A stretch of 64,000 nt of DNA from Bacteroidales bacterium (GCA_017620335.1 JAFZQO010000049.1:124001-188000); one strand, 5' to 3'; positions 47,068 through 56,851 are shown, numbered from the stretch's first letter. Program-made: numbers and translations. Notes: generated by a model not told the origin, from the letters alone.

Positions 47068-48963
47068 ATGGCCAGGACAAGCAGACCGGACAGCATTTAC
47101 AGGGTGTCCCTGCACCGCAACGCGGGGCATACATACGCGGCTACGCACCCATTTACCCTTGACGAAAACGGCAGGAGAAGATACAGCGTCCAACATTGGG
47201 GAACGGTGACGGAAGACCTCCGTTTCATCCCCGGGAAGCGGTATCTGGAAGCGTCGGAGGAAGAGAGGCGAAGGCTGGTCTTCCCTGAAGGGTGGGATCT
47301 GTCCGCGGCAGAAAGGGCGGGCGCGCCGGGGGCGGGAGCCGCAGGCTCGGCCGCCCCACCGCGCCCGCTCCCCTGCACCCCAACTGACTCCGGCAAAGCC
47401 TTCGGCGACGTCTGGCTCCTGGAGCAGATCGTCGGCTGGTCCGGCGTGCGCGAGGACCTCTGCGAGGCCCTCGGCGACGCCGCCCGCGCCGACGACCTCC
47501 TCACCCTCGCCTACTACCCTTTCCTTACCGGGACATCATTCCTCCGTTTCCCCCGCTGGCAAGCCGCCACCAAAGTACCGTCCGATCGTCCCTTGGACGC
47601 GATGCTGACGGAATCTCTCGCCTCAGTCAGCCGCACAGCGTTCCACCGCTTCATGGACCTTCGACTCAGGCGGCACCACGGAGAACGGCTTGTCGCTGTC
47701 GACTCCGTCACGCGCCACTCCTCCGGCGAAGCGGTCTCCGACCGCAAATGGGGCCAGAAGACTGAACGCATCCATTTCCAGTCCACGGTAGAAGCCGTCG
47801 CATACTCCCTGGACACCCATATTCCGGTAGTCTATACCTCTTTCCCTGAAGTGGTTACGGACTCCAGGGGAATGGGCGTATTCCGCTCAGAGCTCGCCAA
47901 GGCAGGACTGGAAGGAATCACCGTCGTCACCGACAGGGGATACGATTCCCTGCAAAGCCTGGAGGGCTATTTCCAGGACGGGCCGATGGTCATGTGCGTC
48001 GACGTGAAGCAGCCGGCCGTGCTCGAGCGGATCCGGGCCTTCGGCCGGTTCCGCGAGCACCCGGCCGGCATGCGCTACGACGCCACCTCCCGCCGCTGGT
48101 ACCGCCAGTACCCCCTCGCCCCTTCCCTCCTCCTCAACCTCTTCTTCAACCCCGAACGCCGTGCCGCCGAACTCGCTCAGATCGACGCCGAGATCGCCTC
48201 CCAACAAGCCGCCCTCCGGGAAATCTCCGACTATGGTATCACCATCTCCGACCGCCGCTCCCTCCGTCGCGACCACTACTTCTTCAAGGCTTCTTATAAT
48301 CCTGACACCCAGACCGTTACCTCCTTCTCCCCCGACAAGCGCCGCATCCTGGACACCCGTGCCGCCTCCGGCTTCTACGCCAACGTCACCTCCGGCCTCG
48401 ACATCTCCCCCCTCGAAGCCGTCTCCATTTACAGCCTCAAATACGACCAGGAAAAGTTCCTCCGCCAGTTCCGCTCCCTCCTGTATTTCCCCCAGCGCCT
48501 TCCCATCTCCGGCAACATCCGCTTCGGCATCCAGCTCCTCCAATACATCGGCCTCCTCCTCAACACCCGCCTCCGCCACTCCCTCCAGCACCCAGCCCTG
48601 AACGCCCCCCAGCTTTCTGCCCAGCACCACTTCAGGAACTCCCCTACCACATACACCTTACCCACCAAGTCCGATTTTTCGCCCTCCATTTCCCCCAGTT
48701 CCGCCCTCTCCTCTGCCTTCCAGCCCGGTTCTGCTCTCCACTCCCCCGCTGGATCCTCCATCCCCTCCGGTTCACCCCTCCAACCCCATTCCAGTTCTCC
48801 CTCCCCGGGCTCCTCTCTCCCCCTCCGCAGCCTGACCGAAGCCCTGGACGAGCTCCACAACATCCCCTGCGCCAACGCCGGCGACTGCACCTGTGCCCTC
48901 GGCCCCCTCACCCCCCTCCAGCAGCATCTCCTCCGCATCCTTCTACCTCCGGTCGAAGGATGA
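47068..48963 (+). mobile_element. IS4/IS1634-type transposase gene
   Basis: 631 residues. Catalytic triad: Asp212 (VAVDSVTRHSSG), Asp289 (VVTDRGYDS) and Glu462 (YDQEKFLRQF), in the spacing of the IS1634 group. A glycine/alanine/proline linker follows residue 80 and a Ser/Pro-rich low-complexity stretch (residues ~540-600) precedes the C-terminus. The last codons, RILLPPVEG, are encoded by an A-type palindromic repeat. I see no convincing terminal inverted repeats, so it may be a stranded or domesticated transposase. Confidence 0.75.
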
Positions 48964-49236
48964 TGCCACTTTCACCCAAAACACCCACTTCCTTCTACCA
49001 CAGGTCGAAGGATAACCGCCATTTCCCCCAAAAAACCTCCACGTCCTTCTACCACAGGTCGAAGGATAACCGCCCTTTCTGCCAAAACCCCCGTATCCTT
49101 CTCTAGAAGTAAGCGATGCCTGGAGCGGAAATGTCACTGACGGTCCAATGGCTGGACCGGAAGGAGCGAAAAGGGTAGTGAATTGTCACTGACGGTCCAA
49201 TGGCTGGACCGGAAGGAACACCGCAGGTCCAAGGAT
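48937..49236. repeat. A- and B-type palindromic repeats after the transposase
   Basis: A elements (ATCCTTCTACC, three bases, GGTCGAAGGAT) at 48937-48961, 48990-49013 and 49044-49067. A truncated one is at 49095 and a half one near 49220-49236. A B doublet (GGTCCA, 5 bases, TGGACC with TTCC- or TGAC-type arms) sits at 49138-49162 and 49190-49214, 52 bp apart. Together they fill most of the 389 bp before the next gene. The stop codon of the transposase lies inside the first A element. Confidence 0.85.
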
Positions 49237-49298
49237 AATGCCCCCACCACATTGAGGCCCCTCCATGAAACAGCAGCACTACAGAAATATCCCCTGCA

Positions 49299-49330
49299 TT
49301 TGCAGGAACGGCCTTAAGTGCCTATATTTG
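49299..49330 (+). promoter_or_regulatory. Promoter of the DUF7010-like gene
   Basis: TTTG at 49299-49302 and TATATTTG at 49323-49330, 20 nt apart, fit the Bacteroidetes consensus. Confidence 0.65.
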
Positions 49331-49352
49331 TCTTGATATAAAACTCCCCGTT

Positions 49353-49883
49353 ATGGAACTTGACGAATTGAGAAAAGACTGCGCGCGGCGCCAGAAGAAA
49401 GGCCTGCATTTCATCCTGGCATCCATCGTCATCTGGAGCCTCATCCTGGCCACTCAAATGATAAACCTGACTGTCGAGCAGAAAAACCTTGTCATTTTCT
49501 GCTGCTCCGCCATCCTTTTCCCCCTGGCCTGGGGCCTGTCCAAAGCGCTCGGCATTGATTTCGAAGGGAAAGGCAACCCCCTCACCAAAGCCGGCATCAT
49601 ATTCAGTATCAACCAATTGCTGTACATACTCATAGCGATGTGGGTCTTTGCGGCCGTACCAGACAAGATGCTGATGGTCTATACGATGATCTTCGGTGCC
49701 CACCTGATGCCATTCTCATGGTTGTATCAGTCAAAGACCTATCTGATACTTTCCATCGTCATTCCAATTATGGCACTTCTGGTCGGGCTCTTTTGTCATC
49801 CGTATGTCCTGGCAATAATAATGGTCATCGTCGAGATCCTCTTTTCAGTGCTCCTGCACCTTGAGGTCAAGAAGCTGGCGTAG
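49353..49883 (+). CDS. Small four-helix-plus membrane protein, DUF7010-like
   Basis: 176 residues with the start MELDELRKDCARRQKKGLHF, FILASIVIWSLILATQ and four to six further hydrophobic segments. The N-terminal pattern resembles the uncharacterised DUF7010 membrane family. It has its own promoter and is followed by a polypyrimidine stretch. Function unknown. Confidence 0.6.
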   Translation: MELDELRKDCARRQKKGLHFILASIVIWSLILATQMINLTVEQKNLVIFCCSAILFPLAWGLSKALGIDFEGKGNPLTKAGIIFSINQLLYILIAMWVFAAVPDKMLMVYTMIFGAHLMPFSWLYQSKTYLILSIVIPIMALLVGLFCHPYVLAIIMVIVEILFSVLLHLEVKKLA

Positions 49884-50034
49884 TCGTCCCCTTTCTCCTC
49901 CTCTTTTCATTTCTTCCTCCAATCCGCTTCACCTCCCCACCTTTTTTCTCACCCTCCTTCCCTGCCCCCCTGACTTGCCCTTTCCAGCAATCTATTCAGC
50001 ATCTCGCATCGTACCGTCCTCTATCCTCCTCCCC
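49884..50034 (+). other. Polypyrimidine tract
   Basis: About 100 bp of nearly pure C/T (49886-49985) directly after the membrane-protein gene, then ordinary sequence. Such a tract can form triplex DNA or act as a C-rich transcript signal. Part of a 1280-bp gene-free interval. Confidence 0.6.
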
Positions 50035-50166
50035 CGTGTGTGAAAGCAGCCCTTTTTGCACACGTCAAAACTTTTCCGCCAATCCCGTGTGCGAAACTGC
50101 CTCTTTTGCACACGCCGATGCCTTTTCCAAGGTTCCCGTGTGTGAAAGCACCCACTTTTACACACA
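50035..50166. repeat. C-type palindromic repeats, 51-bp period
   Basis: Three copies (50035-50064, 50086-50114, 50137-50166) of an inverted repeat with CGTGTG at one end and CACACG (CACACA in the third) at the other, each about 30 bp. Start-to-start spacing is 51 bp twice. Confidence 0.85.
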
Positions 50167-50350
50167 TCGAGGCCAACCCAGGCAGAACGACGTACACGTC
50201 GTGCAATTTCCTCCATACCGTCATGGCACACAACTCTCTGATGAGCAGTATATTAAGCACTTAACCATATCCATTATAGGCTATGGACGATGAAGCATTT
50301 CGCTGATTATCAAATAGTTGTCCGCCACCGACACTGACTAGACTATAGAA

Positions 50351-50556
50351 CGAAGGATGTGGGAGGGCGCCCCAAAAGGCAGTTTCCTTCTACCGTAGGG
50401 CGAAGGATGTGGGGGTTTCAGGCAATTAAGGCAGTTTTCTTCTACCAGAGGGCGAAGGATGTGGGGGTTTCAGGCAATTAAGGCAGTTTTCTTCTACCAG
50501 AGGTCGAAGGATGTGGGGGTTTCAGGCAATTAAGGCAGTTTTCTTCTACCAGAGGT
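50351..50556. repeat. A-element tandem array, 52-bp period
   Basis: Four copies of a unit beginning CGAAGGATGTGGG at 50351, 50401, 50453 and 50505 (steps 50, 52, 52). Each ends with TTCTACC before GGTC or GGGC. Near-identical spacing and sequence indicate recent tandem amplification. Confidence 0.9.
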
Positions 50557-51026
50557 CGAAGGACGTGACGGTTCTGCCCAAAAGAGCGTTATCCTTCGAT
50601 CTCCAGTGTTCCTTCCGGTCCAACTACTGGACCGGAAGTGACATTTTACCCCACTATTTGCTCTTTCCGGTCCAATGGGTGGACCGGAAGGAGCATTTCC
50701 GCTCCCGGCATTCCCTATTTCGCCACCGCTTCCTTATAGAGAAGGATGTGGCGGTTTCTGCCCGAAAGGGCAGTATCCTTCTACCTGAAGTCGAAGGACG
50801 TGACGGTTCTGCCCTAAAGAGCGTTATCCTTCGACCTCCAGTGTTCCTTCCGGTCCAACTACTGGACCGGAAGTGACATTTTACCCCACTATTTGCTCCT
50901 TCCGGTCCACCCATTGGACCGGAAGGAGCATTTCCGCTCCCGGCATCCCCTTTTTCGCCACCGCTTCCTTATAGAGAAGGATGTGGGGGTTTCAGCCAAT
51001 AAAGACAGTATCCTTCTACCAAAGGT
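50557..51026. repeat. 235-bp tandem duplication of an A+B composite
   Basis: 50557-50791 and 50792-51026 are two near-identical 235-bp copies. Each contains an A-like half, a B doublet (50613/50665 and 50848/50900, 52 bp apart), a spacer and a further A end. The duplication joins without a gap. Confidence 0.88.
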
Positions 51027-51140
51027 CGAAGGATGCAGCGGGTTTTGTCCGAAAGGGAGTCATCTTTCTACCGAAGGTCGAAGGATGTGGCAGTTTTTGT
51101 CCGAAAGGGCGTCATCCTTCTACCGCAGGTCGAAGGATGC
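51027..51140. repeat. A elements before the FAD oxidase
   Basis: CGAAGG starts at 51027, 51079 and 51131, again 52 bp apart. The last palindrome (51114-51138) is 25 bp beyond the end of the oxidoreductase gene, so it would lie in its 3' untranslated region. Confidence 0.85.
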
Positions 51141-51163
51141 GGGGGTGTGCGGAAAGGAGGGAG

Positions 51164-54100
51164 CTAGAGGAGCCAGGCGTAGAGGAGCTCGACGGGATGG
51201 ACGGCGTGGACGCCGGTGCCGTCGAGGATCTGCTGGCGGCAGGAGGTACCAGGAGCGACGATGACGGCAGGAGCGGAGGCAATCGAAGCGGCTGAGGCAA
51301 TCGAAGCGGCAGAGGCGGAAGAAAAGGTAGGGGCAGAAGCAGGAGAGGCGGCAGCGAAGGAGGTCGAGGGAGCGGGAGCGGGGGCGGAGGGGAGGTGGAG
51401 GGCGCGGCGGATGGCGGGGAAAAGGACCATTTCGCCGATCTCCAGGGAGCGGCGATAATGCTCCTTTTCGTAGCCGAAGGAGCCCGCCATTCCGCAGCAG
51501 CCGCTGGGGATGACGTGGACGGTGGCACCGGGGAGAAGGCGGAGGGCGGCGGCGGTCTTGTCGACGCCGACCAAGGCCTTCTGGTGGCAATGGCCGTGGA
51601 GCCAGACGTCGACGGAGTCGGAGCGGAAGGCATCGGGGGAGATGCGGCCGGCGGCGACCTCGCGCATGATGAACTCGTCGAAGAGCAGGCAGTTCGCCGC
51701 GAGGGCCTTGGCCGCCGGCCGCATCTCCGGCGGAACCAGGTCGGGATACTCATCGCGGAAACTGAGGATGCACGAGGGCTCGATGCCGACGAGCGGGGCC
51801 TCGGCGGAGACGACGCCGGCGAGAAGGCGCACATTGCGCACGGCGAAGCGGCGGGCTAGCTTTAGGCAGCCCTTGGAGATGGCTGCGCGGCCGCTTTCGA
51901 CGTGGCGAGGCACGACTACGTCGTAGCCGAGCCGTCGCAGCAGCCGCGCGAATATCAGCCCGAGCTCCGCCTCCTGAAAGTTGGTGAATTCGTCGGCGAA
52001 GAGGTACACGCGGCGGGAGGCCTCAGCGTGCACGGAAGGGGCGGGAGAAGGGCGACGGATTCCTTCGCTGCGCTCGGAATGACAAGGTGGGGCGGAGGTG
52101 GAGACGGAGGAGGCGGGTGCCTGGGCGGAGGCGAAGGGACCGGAGGCCATGGCGGAGGGCGCCGGGACGGCGGGGGCGGAGCCGAAGCCGTCGAGGCGCA
52201 GGAGCTGGCGGAGGGTGCGGCGGCTGAGGGCCGGGATGCGGCGCTCGGCTGCGAAGCGCAGGATGCGCTTCAGCAGCGCCGCCGAGGGGCCCCAGCCCGC
52301 GAAGAAGTTGTAGAGCGGGCGCACCAGATGGCCGAGCCGTTCCACGGCGGCCATCCTGGCGACCGCGAACGACCGCAGCGGCGTTCCCCTCCGCTGATGG
52401 ATCTGCTGGAGGACCTCCGCGCGAATCTTCGTCATGTCGACATTTGACGGGCACTCGGCCCGGCAACCCTTGCAGGCAAGGCAGCTGTCGAGGATTTCCC
52501 GGACCTCCGGGGAGGTGAATCCCCCGCCCCGCGTCAGGCATTCGCGGAGGACATTCGCCCGGGCACGGGTGGTGTTCAGCTCGTCGCGGGTGGCTTTGAA
52601 AGCGGGGCACATGGTCCCGCCGATGAGGTTGGACTTGCGGCAGTCGCCGGCGCCGTTGCACTGCTCGATCGAGCACATAAGGGCGTGCGCCTGGCTGCGG
52701 ACGCCGCTGGCGCCTTCGACCTTGCATTCGTCGAAGGCGGCGCGCCAGTTGAAGACCGTCTTGGCGCCGTCGATGACGTAGGGCTGCCCCAGCTCGAAAC
52801 GAAGCCATTCGTCCATGCCGGGCGCATCGACTATCTTGTTCATGTTGAAGACGTTGTAGGGATCCCAGCAGCGCTTGACCTCCTGCATGAGACGGTAGCA
52901 TTCGGGGCCGTACATCAGGGGGATGAATTCGCCGCGGAGGCGGCCGTCGCCGTGCTCGCCGGAGAGGCTGCCGCGGTGCTTACGCACCAGGCGGGCAGTC
53001 TCCTCGGCGACCGCACGGAAGAGCCGCCTACCCTCCTCCGTCTTCAGATTGAGGATGGGACGCAGATGCAGCTCTCCCGTACTTATATGTCCGTAGAAGA
53101 CGCAGTCGAGACCAAGTTCTGAAAGCAAGGCCCGGAAGTCGGCCATGTAGGCCGGGAGGCGCTCAGGCGCCACGGCCGTGTCCTCTATGACGCCGACGGG
53201 CTTGGCGTCGCCCTTCATGCCGCTGAGGACACCGAGGCCGGCCTTGCGGAGGGCCCAGACGCGGGCGACGTCGGCGCCGTACACCCGCGTGCAAGCGTAC
53301 GCGAGGCCGGACGCGCGAAGCTCCGCTTCCAGCGCGTCAGCCGCCGCGTCCATCGCCTGCCCGCGGAATTCCGCGATCAGCAGCGCCGCCGGGTCGCCCT
53401 CGACGAAGAAGCGGTTGCGCCGCGCCTCGATGTTGTCCTTCCCGAGCTCGAGGATACGCCCGTCCATCAGCTCGACGGCGACGGGGCCGTGGCGCAGCGC
53501 GACGAGGTTGCCCTCGAAGGAAGCCTCGAGCGAAGGGCAATGGGCGCAGAGCACCATGCCCTCCGCCGGCGGCAGCGGATCCAGGGAGACCTTGATCTCG
53601 GTGACGAGGGCCAGGGTGCCCTCGCTGCCGCAAAGGAGCTTGCAGAGGTCGGGGGCCGCGGCGGGGGCGGAGGCGGAAGCCTCCTGGCCGCCCGCGGGGC
53701 CCCCATTACCGAGGCCGAGTGCCTCGTCGATGGCGTAGCCGCAGCTGCGGCGGCGGAGCGACGCGTCGGGGTAGTTCGCCTCGATGAGGCGCACTACCTC
53801 CGGGTCGCTCCGCCATCCCTCGAGCTGCGCATAAATGCTGCGCTCGAGGCTCCCCTCCCCGCGCACCGCGGTATCGAACTCCGACCCGTCCGCCAACAGT
53901 CCTTTCAGCTGCAACACATGATGGCGGGTGGATCCGTAAACAAGCGAATGCGTTCCGCAGGAGTTGTTCCCGACCATTCCGCCGATGCAGCAGCGGTTGC
54001 TGGTCGACGTTTCGGGGCTGAAGAAGAGCCCGTAGGGCTTCAGGGCCAGGTTGAGCTCGTCGCGTACGACGCCGGGCTCAACGCGGGCCCAGCGCTCCTC

Positions 54101-54352
54101 CGCATTGATTTCCAGAATATGGTTGAAGTGTTTGCTGACATCTACGACAATGCCGTTTCCGACAACCTGGCCGGCGATGGAGGTGCCGCCGGCGCGCGGG
54201 ATGAGGCATGTGCCTCGCTCCCGCGCCGTGCGCACCAGCTCCTTCAGATCCTCCAGATTCTCCGGATAAGCCACCCCCTGCGGCGTCTCGCGGTAGATGC
54301 TGGCGTCGGTCGAATATGCTATTTTGTGCAAAGAGTCGGAATAAATGGTCAT
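51164..54352 (-). CDS. Giant FAD-linked oxidoreductase with Fe-S and CCG domains (YdiJ/D-lactate dehydrogenase type)
   Basis: 1062 residues. The N-terminal FAD domain carries LIPRAGGTSIAGQVVGNG and GGMVGNNSCGTHSLVYG. Two 4Fe-4S ligand groups follow (CSIEQCNGAGDCRK, then CLACKGCRAECPSNVD near residue 627). The C-terminal Cys-rich domain has SGCCGMAGSFGYEKEHY near residue 954. This fits FAD/Fe-S D-2-hydroxyacid dehydrogenases. Ala/Ser/Pro-rich insertions occur near residues 215-235, 730-775 and 980-1040, one of them containing a translated genomic repeat. Confidence 0.83.
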   Translation of the reverse strand: MTIYSDSLHKIAYSTDASIYRETPQGVAYPENLEDLKELVRTARERGTCLIPRAGGTSIAGQVVGNGIVVDVSKHFNHILEINAEERWARVEPGVVRDELNLALKPYGLFFSPETSTSNRCCIGGMVGNNSCGTHSLVYGSTRHHVLQLKGLLADGSEFDTAVRGEGSLERSIYAQLEGWRSDPEVVRLIEANYPDASLRRRSCGYAIDEALGLGNGGPAGGQEASASAPAAAPDLCKLLCGSEGTLALVTEIKVSLDPLPPAEGMVLCAHCPSLEASFEGNLVALRHGPVAVELMDGRILELGKDNIEARRNRFFVEGDPAALLIAEFRGQAMDAAADALEAELRASGLAYACTRVYGADVARVWALRKAGLGVLSGMKGDAKPVGVIEDTAVAPERLPAYMADFRALLSELGLDCVFYGHISTGELHLRPILNLKTEEGRRLFRAVAEETARLVRKHRGSLSGEHGDGRLRGEFIPLMYGPECYRLMQEVKRCWDPYNVFNMNKIVDAPGMDEWLRFELGQPYVIDGAKTVFNWRAAFDECKVEGASGVRSQAHALMCSIEQCNGAGDCRKSNLIGGTMCPAFKATRDELNTTRARANVLRECLTRGGGFTSPEVREILDSCLACKGCRAECPSNVDMTKIRAEVLQQIHQRRGTPLRSFAVARMAAVERLGHLVRPLYNFFAGWGPSAALLKRILRFAAERRIPALSRRTLRQLLRLDGFGSAPAVPAPSAMASGPFASAQAPASSVSTSAPPCHSERSEGIRRPSPAPSVHAEASRRVYLFADEFTNFQEAELGLIFARLLRRLGYDVVVPRHVESGRAAISKGCLKLARRFAVRNVRLLAGVVSAEAPLVGIEPSCILSFRDEYPDLVPPEMRPAAKALAANCLLFDEFIMREVAAGRISPDAFRSDSVDVWLHGHCHQKALVGVDKTAAALRLLPGATVHVIPSGCCGMAGSFGYEKEHYRRSLEIGEMVLFPAIRRALHLPSAPAPAPSTSFAAASPASAPTFSSASAASIASAASIASAPAVIVAPGTSCRQQILDGTGVHAVHPVELLYAWLL
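52057..52084. repeat. CHSERSEG-type genomic repeat inside the oxidoreductase
   Basis: The imperfect palindrome GGATTCCTTCGCTGCG-CTCGGAATGACA is read in frame on the reverse strand as CHSERSEGIRRP within an Ala/Ser-rich linker. The peptide string HSERSE is known as the translation of a widespread intergenic repeat. Inserted in frame here. Confidence 0.75.
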
Positions 54353-54370
54353 AGTGCCCTTTCTTCAACG

Positions 54371-54407
54371 CAAAGATACCTATTTTTCATAGAAAAGGCT
54401 ATCTTTG
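54371..54407. promoter_or_regulatory. Face-to-face divergent -7 boxes
   Basis: TATCTTTG on the reverse strand (54371-54378) and on the forward strand (54400-54407) are separated by 21 bp and mirror one another. They probably drive the FAD oxidase and the esterase gene. No good -33 element was found for either. Confidence 0.5.
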
Positions 54408-54457
54408 TAAAAGGCAACACCGCTTGATGAAACTATAACCACAATAACCATTCACGT

Positions 54458-55624
54458 ATGAAGAGAATTATCCTTATCACCGCTTTGGCCCTCATCGCAG
54501 CGGGCGCGTACGCGCAGCAGGTGGGGCCCGGCGGCCAGCCGCTCAGGCCCCGCCAGGCTGCGCCCGCCCCGCAGGAAGTCTTCACCGGAGTCGTAATCAA
54601 CCCCGACAACAGCGTAACCTTCCGCTACAAGAACCCCAAGGCCGTCAAGGTCGAGGTCTCCGGAGAGTTCATGCAGGGTTCCGCCGAGCTCAAGGAAGCC
54701 GACGGAGTCTGGACCTACACCACCGAGCCCCTGGCTCCCGAACTCTATTTCTACAGCCTCACAGTGGACGGCTCCCCCATCGTGGACCTCTACTATTCCG
54801 TCGTCAAGGACATCCCTCGCTGGATGAACTATTTCATCATTACCAAGGAGAAAGGCGACAGGGGCGACATTTACGGAGTCAACGACGTCCCCCACGGCAC
54901 CGTCGCCTCCCGCTGGTATGACAGCAAGACCTTCGGCAACCGACGTCGCGTCAACATCTATACCCCTCCGGGGTACGAGCAGAGCGGCAAGAAGAAATAT
55001 CCCGTCTTCTACCTCCTCCATGGCAACGCCTGTGACGAGAACTCCTGGCTTGACCTCGGCCGCGCCGCGCAAATCCTCGACAACCTCATCGCCCAGGGCA
55101 AGGCCGAGCCGATGATCCTGGTCATGACCAACGGCAACCCCGCCCAGCAGGCCGCACCCGCCTACTACGGAGACACTTACACCAACGGCAACACCCTCCC
55201 CGGAAAAGCCAACTTCGTTGATTCCTTCCCGGAGATCATCTCCTTCATCGATGCCAACTACCGCACCATCGCCAAGAAAGAAGGCCGCGCCATCGCCGGC
55301 TTCTCCATGGGCGGCGGCCACACCTTCACCATCTCCAAGGACTATCCCAACACCTTCGACTACGTCGGTCTCTACTCCGCCGCGGGCAGCAACATCAGCG
55401 ACCCGGCCCAGAAGCAGAAGATCCTCGACATGAAGAAGAACGGAGTCAAGCTGTACTACATCGGCTGCGGCACCGAGGACTTCCTCCACAACAGCGTCCT
55501 CAACTACAACAAGCAGCTCGACGAGATCGGCTTCGAGTACTTCTACCGCGAGACCCCCGGCGGCCACACCTGGGGCCCCTGGAGGATCTATCTCAGCGAG
55601 ATGGCCCAGATGATCTTCAAATAG
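54458..55624 (+). CDS. Secreted CE1-like esterase
   Basis: 388 residues. Signal peptide (MKRIILITALALIAAGAYAQ). An N-terminal immunoglobulin-like E-set domain, then an alpha/beta-hydrolase with Ser283 (GFSMGGG), Asp341 (GTEDFL) and His370 (GGHTWGPWR) as the probable triad. Such periplasmic enzymes release feruloyl or acetyl groups from plant xylan. It is followed nine bases later by a paralogue. Confidence 0.85.
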   Translation: MKRIILITALALIAAGAYAQQVGPGGQPLRPRQAAPAPQEVFTGVVINPDNSVTFRYKNPKAVKVEVSGEFMQGSAELKEADGVWTYTTEPLAPELYFYSLTVDGSPIVDLYYSVVKDIPRWMNYFIITKEKGDRGDIYGVNDVPHGTVASRWYDSKTFGNRRRVNIYTPPGYEQSGKKKYPVFYLLHGNACDENSWLDLGRAAQILDNLIAQGKAEPMILVMTNGNPAQQAAPAYYGDTYTNGNTLPGKANFVDSFPEIISFIDANYRTIAKKEGRAIAGFSMGGGHTFTISKDYPNTFDYVGLYSAAGSNISDPAQKQKILDMKKNGVKLYYIGCGTEDFLHNSVLNYNKQLDEIGFEYFYRETPGGHTWGPWRIYLSEMAQMIFK

Positions 55625-55633
55625 GATAAGCTT

Positions 55634-56794
55634 ATGAGAATCAGGCCATTACTGATCGCGGCGCTGGCCGCCGCAGTCTGCTGCTCCTGCGGGCAGCAGG
55701 CTGGAGGCGGCGCCGCCGCGCCGGTCAAGGAGGACTTCGTCAGCATGTCCACCAACCAGAAGGGTCAGGAGTACCCGATGGTCAATTCGGACGGCATCGT
55801 CCGCAACAGGGTGTACGCCCCTGAGGCCAAGAGCGTCCAGCTCCAGATAAACGGCATCCTCTTCCCTATGCACAAGGACAAGGACGGCTACTGGATCGGC
55901 GAGTCCACTGAACCTTTCGACGAGGGCAACCACTACTATGCCATCGTTATCGACGGCGCAGAGGTGCCGGACCCGAACAGCGTATTCCTGTACGGCTCCG
56001 GCAAGGAGCGCACGCAGATAGAGATCCCGGCCCACGACCAGGACAAGTACGCCCTTCGCGACGGCATCCCGCACGGCCAGGTCAGGGAGATCTGGTACCA
56101 TTCCGACGTGGAGGGCGCCCTGCGCCATCTCTTCGTCTATACTCCGCCGGAGTACGACCGGGATGTCACCAAGCGTTTCCCCGTCCTTTACCTCCATCAC
56201 GGAGGCAATGAGAACGAGACCGGCTGGAGCCGCCAGGGCCACTGCGGCCTCATCATGGACAACCTCCTCGCCGACGGCAAGACCCTCCCGTTCATCATCG
56301 TTATGGGATACGGCGAGCACGGCCGTCCCGCCGAAGGCAGCACGGCCGGTTACATGGACAGCCCCGGCTTCAAGATGTATCCGGAGATCCTTCTCAAGGA
56401 CATGATCCCGTACATCGACAAGGAGTTCCGCACCATCCCTGACGGGGCGCACCGCGCGATCGCAGGCCTCTCCATGGGAGGCATGCAGACGCGCGTGATC
56501 AGCCTCGCCAACCCGGAGACCTTCAACTGGGTCGGCATCTTCAGCGGCGGCGTCATCTCCCCGGAGGACCTGGACAACAATCCTTCCTACGAGAAGTATA
56601 ACAAGCTGACCTTCATAGGGTACGGCAGCCGCGAGGTTGAAAACCCGCGCGGCGGCGTCGACCCCGCGGAGGTCACCTCCCAGATCCAGGCACGCGGCAT
56701 CAACACCCACTACTACATCTCGCCCCTCACCGCCCACGAGTGGCAGACCTGGCGCCGTTGCCTCTACGAATTCGCCCCTCTCCTCTTCAGATAA
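55634..56794 (+). CDS. CE1-like esterase lipoprotein
   Basis: 386 residues, paralogous to its neighbour, with lipobox VCCSC (Cys19). Ser280 (GLSMGGM) and His368 (TAHEWQTWRR) are visible; the acidic residue is uncertain. Lipidation would place it at the outer or inner membrane. Together the pair suggests plant-polysaccharide de-esterification. Confidence 0.82.
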   Translation: MRIRPLLIAALAAAVCCSCGQQAGGGAAAPVKEDFVSMSTNQKGQEYPMVNSDGIVRNRVYAPEAKSVQLQINGILFPMHKDKDGYWIGESTEPFDEGNHYYAIVIDGAEVPDPNSVFLYGSGKERTQIEIPAHDQDKYALRDGIPHGQVREIWYHSDVEGALRHLFVYTPPEYDRDVTKRFPVLYLHHGGNENETGWSRQGHCGLIMDNLLADGKTLPFIIVMGYGEHGRPAEGSTAGYMDSPGFKMYPEILLKDMIPYIDKEFRTIPDGAHRAIAGLSMGGMQTRVISLANPETFNWVGIFSGGVISPEDLDNNPSYEKYNKLTFIGYGSREVENPRGGVDPAEVTSQIQARGINTHYYISPLTAHEWQTWRRCLYEFAPLLFR

Positions 56795-56820
56795 CAGTTT
56801 ACAAACTGTTATTCAGCTAA

Positions 56821-56851
56821 ATGGCCGGACACACTTAATGTGCCCGGCCAT
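56821..56851. terminator. Bidirectional terminator hairpin
   Basis: ATGGCCGG pairs with CCGGCCAT, and CACA with TGTG inside, around CTTAA. Between the convergent esterase and ugd genes. A weaker palindrome AACAGTTT/AAACTGTT precedes it at 56793-56810. Confidence 0.85.

Noticed and set aside
47068-49136. Complete insertion sequence with terminal inverted repeats
   Set aside because: I compared both flanks and found no matching inverted ends; the AT-rich left side and the repeat-filled right side do not pair.
50351-51140. Regularly spaced repeats that could pass for a CRISPR array
   Set aside because: Repeats are palindromic units joined directly, the intervening sequence is also repeated rather than unique, and no cas genes are nearby.
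50511-51295. Short forward frames across the A/B array
   Set aside because: They only translate the repeats (for example FYQRSKD) and have no start signals.
53489-54427. Long forward open frame opposite the FAD oxidase
   Set aside because: Shadow of the GC-rich oxidoreductase gene; composition Ala/Gly/Val-rich without motifs.
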